A stretch of DNA of 8,859 bases from positions 1 through 8,859 of the forward strand of contig JAUWLY010000105.1 of the NCBI GenBank assembly GCA_030613445.1, in the 5' to 3' direction. Position 1 is the stretch's first letter. Each line of letters starts with the position of its first letter. Source of the stretch: Candidatus Stahliibacteriota bacterium (GTDB lineage Bacteria > Hydrothermota > Tepidihabitantia > SM23-42). Under the pieces are notes generated by a model that ran no database searches, was not told the DNA's origin, and saw nothing but the letters and a program-made list of their open reading frames with translations. Position numbers and translations under genes: made by a program. This document shows, in pieces, positions 6,173-8,859 of this stretch.

Positions 6173-7077
6173 TGCCGGATACACTCTACGACTTAATCGG
6201 TGCGAACAAACGTAAAACCTTCGTCTTCATCCTTATTACAAGTTTATTCCTCGGCGCACTTGGTTATGTAGTAGTACGCTACCTTAATTGGGGGATCATT
6301 GGCTACGTTTTCTTTGCATTTTTCATAATTGTCTACAATATCATCCTTTATTATAACTCGGACAAATTAGCGATCAAGGCAACTGGTTCTGTACCAGCTG
6401 ACCCTGATGAGTTCCGTGTGCTCCATAATGTTGTTGAAGAAGTCGCGATTGCCGCTGGCACGCCAAAACCAAAGGTCTTTATAACCCCTTCACCGGCGCC
6501 CAATGCCTTTGCTACAGGTAGGAACCCGGAAAATGCTTCAATTGCAGTAACGACCGGACTCCTTGAGATAATGAACCGACAAGAACTACAGGCTATTATT
6601 GCTCATGAAATGGCACATATCAGGAACTATGATATATTATTAATGACCGTGGTATCAGCTATAGGCGGATTGATTATACTGCTGCGGGATTTCTTTCTGC
6701 GTTCCATGTTTTTCGGTGGTCGAAGGCGTAGTCGAAAAACCGGTGGTCAATTAGGCTTAATTCTCCTGGTGATTGGGATTATCTTAGCTATTGTCGCGCC
6801 GATATTCGTTGCCATGATAAGAGCAGCGATCTCCAGACAGCGTGAATACCTCGCCGATGCATCAGGTGCATACATCACACGCTATCCAGAAGGACTTGCC
6901 CAAGCACTGACAAAATTGCGTGACCAACACACACCATTGAAACGTGCATCCCAATCAAATGCTCATCTGTTCATTGCCAACCCTTTTGGCAAAGATCGAG
7001 CTGATGCTGCTGGACTATTCGCGACCCACCCGCCGCTCAATAATAGAATTGTTCGATTAACCAATTTGGTCATATGA
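6172..7077 (+). CDS. htpX: HtpX-like M48 membrane zinc metalloprotease
   Basis: A 301-aa integral-membrane protease of the M48B (HtpX) family, which degrades misfolded or damaged membrane proteins with its active site on the cytoplasmic side. Two N-terminal membrane segments (~16-35 and 41-60) precede the protease core; two more lie at ~155-171 and 193-215. The zinc motif is HEMAH (145-149), with E146 catalytic and E225 of REYLAD the likely third ligand. APNAFATG (109-116) and a C-terminal ATHPP are further family marks. Length is normal. Between helices 3 and 4 is a very basic cluster (GGRRRSRK, 182-189). The start overlaps the lemA stop by one base and has no Shine-Dalgarno site of its own, so translation is probably coupled. 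It overlaps the next gene by four bases (ATGA). Confidence 0.95.
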   Translation: MPDTLYDLIGANKRKTFVFILITSLFLGALGYVVVRYLNWGIIGYVFFAFFIIVYNIILYYNSDKLAIKATGSVPADPDEFRVLHNVVEEVAIAAGTPKPKVFITPSPAPNAFATGRNPENASIAVTTGLLEIMNRQELQAIIAHEMAHIRNYDILLMTVVSAIGGLIILLRDFFLRSMFFGGRRRSRKTGGQLGLILLVIGIILAIVAPIFVAMIRAAISRQREYLADASGAYITRYPEGLAQALTKLRDQHTPLKRASQSNAHLFIANPFGKDRADAAGLFATHPPLNNRIVRLTNLVI

Positions 7078-7751
7078 TCACGCTGCTTTTCCTATTGTGT
7101 TTTAACCCTGGCGAAAAACTCGAATATGAGGCAAAGTGGTCGTTCCTAACTTTGGGTGCCATGACTTTGGAAATCATCGATACGGTAAACTACGGTGGAT
7201 CTAATTGCTATCACATTTCATCACTACTGACTTCCAACCCCAGCCTCAGCTTTCTCTTCAGGCTAAATGACACGATCGAGGTCTATACTAGAACCAATGA
7301 TATCCTTCCTCTATACTATGAAGAAAAAATAAATGAAGGCAAATATAAAAGCCACTCAAGACTTGCTTTCAACCACGACAGCCTCGTCGTAACCTATGAT
7401 GACACACTGGTTCTCGAACTGTTGGAAAACTCCCGGGATCTAGTGAGCTTCTGGTATTATCTGAGAACGATTGATCTTGAAGTCGGCGATACAATAGGGG
7501 TCAATATCCATAAATCACAGAAAAACCATGAGATATTGTGCTATATTGTAGAGGAAAAAATTGTGAAAACCCCTTTAGGAAAATTTAACGCGGTCCTCGT
7601 TACCCCACAAACACAGGGCAAGGGCATATTTGGTCAAGGGGGTGGCATGGATATCTGGTATTCCCGTGATGAATACCGCTACCCAGTACTCATCAAAGTC
7701 AAGATCAAAAAAGGAAGTATTCTGTTTAAGTTAAAAGGGGTAAGACATTAA
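7074..7751 (+). CDS. DUF3108 domain protein, probably periplasmic
   Basis: A 225-aa protein resembling the DUF3108 family: it opens with GEKLEYEAKWSFLTLGAMTLEI, continues with predicted beta strands, and has the typical late motifs LGKFNAVLVTP (168-178), a glycine-rich stretch, MDIWYSRDEYRYPVLIKVKI and GSILFKL. Members are thought to be envelope beta-barrel or beta-sandwich proteins; no reaction is established. The N-terminal hydrophobic stretch (MITLLFLLCF) is unusually short for a signal peptide; an in-frame TAG at 7044-7046 prevents any useful extension, so the short form is real unless a non-standard start is used. It overlaps htpX by four bases (ATGA) and the guanylyltransferase by five, with an in-frame GGGG near its end serving as the next ribosome site. 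Role in the operon is unknown. Confidence 0.8.
   Translation: MITLLFLLCFNPGEKLEYEAKWSFLTLGAMTLEIIDTVNYGGSNCYHISSLLTSNPSLSFLFRLNDTIEVYTRTNDILPLYYEEKINEGKYKSHSRLAFNHDSLVVTYDDTLVLELLENSRDLVSFWYYLRTIDLEVGDTIGVNIHKSQKNHEILCYIVEEKIVKTPLGKFNAVLVTPQTQGKGIFGQGGGMDIWYSRDEYRYPVLIKVKIKKGSILFKLKGVRH
7733..7749 (+). promoter_or_regulatory. Ribosome site and ATT start codon of the guanylyltransferase
   Basis: AAAAGGGG (7733-7740) can pair with the 16S tail with one G-U wobble and ends six bases before ATT at 7747-7749. The same frame has TAA at 7741-7743, so only GAC, ATT, AAG, AAG and TTC lie between the stop and the conserved AVILAGG strand. ATT is the only codon there with a precedent as a bacterial start. 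Confidence 0.65.
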
Positions 7752-8760
7752 GAAGTTCGCAGTTATCCTGGCCGGCGGTCGAGGAGAGCGATTCTGGCCT
7801 CTGAGCCAACCCGATTTTCCAAAGCAGTTTGTTACAATATTTAATGACACACCACTCATTGTCCAAACCCTGGAGCGATTAAAGACTCACTTCAAAAAAT
7901 CAGAAAGGGTTCTAATACTACCTAAAGAATTGAAACGCTTAGCGCGTACCCATCTCGGCAAAGAGCGCATAATCATAGAACCAATGCGCCGGAACACAGC
8001 ACCAGCGATCTGTCTTACCGCTTTGAAACTTATAGAAGAACACGGGGACGGTGTAATGCATGTCATGCCCGCAGATCACCTTATTAGCCCCAGAAAAAAC
8101 TTCATCGCCGCATTGAGGTTTGGTGGTCGACTCGCACAAAAGGGCTATCTTGTAACATACGGCATCGTGCCAACTCGTCCAGAAACCGGTTATGGCTATG
8201 TGAAACTTGGCAAGCAGATAATCTCGACTGGAAACATAGCGGCATTCAGGGGCGCCGGCTTTGCTGAAAAGCCCTCATTAGCAAAGGCTAAGAAATATCT
8301 GAGAAGCCGAAGGTTTTTGTGGAACAGCGGCATATTCAGCTTTGGCATAAAAACGATCCTCATTGAGATGCAGAAATACTTACCTCAAGTCTATGAGGGT
8401 ACTGAGAAATTCTTGAAAACTGGCAAGCAGATATTCTTCAAGCGAATACCTGATATCTCAATTGATTACGGTGTAATGGAAAAAAGCAAGAAGCTCTGCG
8501 TTGTTCGAGCCAATTTCCTTTGGGATGATGTGGGTTCATGGCTTGCCTTAGAACGCTTTTTCAAAACCGACCGCAACGATAATATAATATTAGGTAACAC
8601 AAAAGGTCTTGAAATCAGCAATACAATTATGTATAATTCTATTAGTATCCCCTTGCGGGCTTTCGATGTCAAAGGATTGGTTATCGTAGCCAGTGCTAAA
8701 GGGATATTAGTCTGCAGTAAGAAAAAAGTTGCGGCTTTAAAAAAATTATTCAGGAAATGA
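7747..8760 (+). CDS. manC: Mannose-1-phosphate guanylyltransferase (GDP-mannose synthesis), ATT start
   Basis: Cytosolic enzyme joining GTP and mannose-1-phosphate to give GDP-mannose and pyrophosphate, feeding mannose-containing glycans. With the ATT start it has 337 residues. Motifs: AVILAGGRGERFWPLS (5-20, nucleotide loop), PKQF (25-28), EPMRRNTAPAI (78-88), MPADHLI (107-113), ETGYGYVKLG, then FAEKPSLAKA, WNSGIFSF, SIDYGVMEKS and WDDVGSW. All are standard for the family. It matches the short, single-domain form of about 335-350 residues and lacks the C-terminal phosphomannose isomerase cupin of the ~470-residue bifunctional type. Starting at the next plausible codon (TTG 7930) would lose the nucleotide loop, so the ATT start is favoured. 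It overlaps the DUF3108 gene by five bases and is followed after 13 bases by a lipoprotein gene. Symbol manC is used by function; the family assignment is firm. Confidence 0.9.
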   Translation: MKKFAVILAGGRGERFWPLSQPDFPKQFVTIFNDTPLIVQTLERLKTHFKKSERVLILPKELKRLARTHLGKERIIIEPMRRNTAPAICLTALKLIEEHGDGVMHVMPADHLISPRKNFIAALRFGGRLAQKGYLVTYGIVPTRPETGYGYVKLGKQIISTGNIAAFRGAGFAEKPSLAKAKKYLRSRRFLWNSGIFSFGIKTILIEMQKYLPQVYEGTEKFLKTGKQIFFKRIPDISIDYGVMEKSKKLCVVRANFLWDDVGSWLALERFFKTDRNDNIILGNTKGLEISNTIMYNSISIPLRAFDVKGLVIVASAKGILVCSKKKVAALKKLFRK

Positions 8761-8773
8761 AAAGGAGGAAGAG

Positions 8774-8859
8774 ATGAGAAAGATATTTTTGATCGGGTGC
8801 GGATTAGTATTTATTTGTTGTGCCCCGAAACAATCAACAGGCGAAACTGAGGGACTTGA
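8774..8859 (+). CDS. Probable lipoprotein, N-terminal fragment (runs off window)
   Basis: Only 28 codons are visible. The ATG follows a strong AAAGGAGGAAGAG site (8761-8773). The N-terminus MRKIFLIGCGLVFICCAPKQ has two basic residues, a hydrophobic core and a C15-C16-A-P-K ending, as in many short bacterial lipoproteins, followed by a Ser/Thr/Gly/Glu-rich stretch. The lipobox is not perfect: C16 is preceded by C15, while C9 sits in a good LIGC motif but with a very short hydrophobic core. The function cannot be told from this fragment. It appears to be the fifth gene of the lemA operon. Confidence 0.7.
   Translation, partial: MRKIFLIGCGLVFICCAPKQSTGETEGL

Overview
The window is a compact, fully coding stretch of bacterial DNA. 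The layout is two divergent operons around one 156-base intergenic region (5471-5626). Short gaps, good Shine-Dalgarno sites, signal peptides and lipoprotein signals point to a bacterium with a Gram-negative-type envelope. The mix of a PEGA-domain Ser/Thr kinase, a TPR/PGWGQ-motif membrane protein, an FHA-GAF-cyclase and lemA-htpX recalls uncultured lineages such as the WOR-3/Stahlbacteria or FCB-like groups. That placement is an impression from protein style, not something the sequence proves.

Minus-strand operon (5470 down to the left edge), in transcription order: a 700-aa transmembrane Ser/Thr protein kinase with four extracytoplasmic PEGA repeats; a 273-aa secreted or membrane TPR protein with a PGWGQ-type C-terminal domain; a 310-aa lipoprotein with a carboxypeptidase-regulatory-like domain and a LamG/concanavalin-like domain; and a class III adenylate cyclase with FHA and GAF domains, cut by the window edge. 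Gaps are 10, 11 and 39 bases. The operon reads as a signalling cassette: outer modules (PEGA repeats, lipoprotein, TPR protein) could sense or anchor at the envelope, the kinase phosphorylates proteins inside, and the FHA domain of the cyclase is the natural reader of phosphothreonine, possibly linking phosphorylation to cAMP. The domain content is seen; the wiring is inference.

Plus-strand operon (5627 to the right edge): lemA, an htpX-like M48 membrane protease, a DUF3108 protein, a mannose-1-phosphate guanylyltransferase, and the first 28 codons of a probable lipoprotein. The first four genes overlap by 1, 4 and 5 bases, so translation is probably coupled. The guanylyltransferase seems to start at ATT, because an in-frame stop lies two codons upstream and no ATG, GTG or TTG can give the full nucleotide-binding loop.

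The intergenic region holds two good sigma70-like promoters pointing outward, each with a 16-base spacer. The kinase promoter is so close to its ATG that the transcript would be leaderless or nearly so. A 7-base inverted repeat covers the kinase -35 box. No tRNA, rRNA, CRISPR array, insertion sequence or convincing terminator was found.
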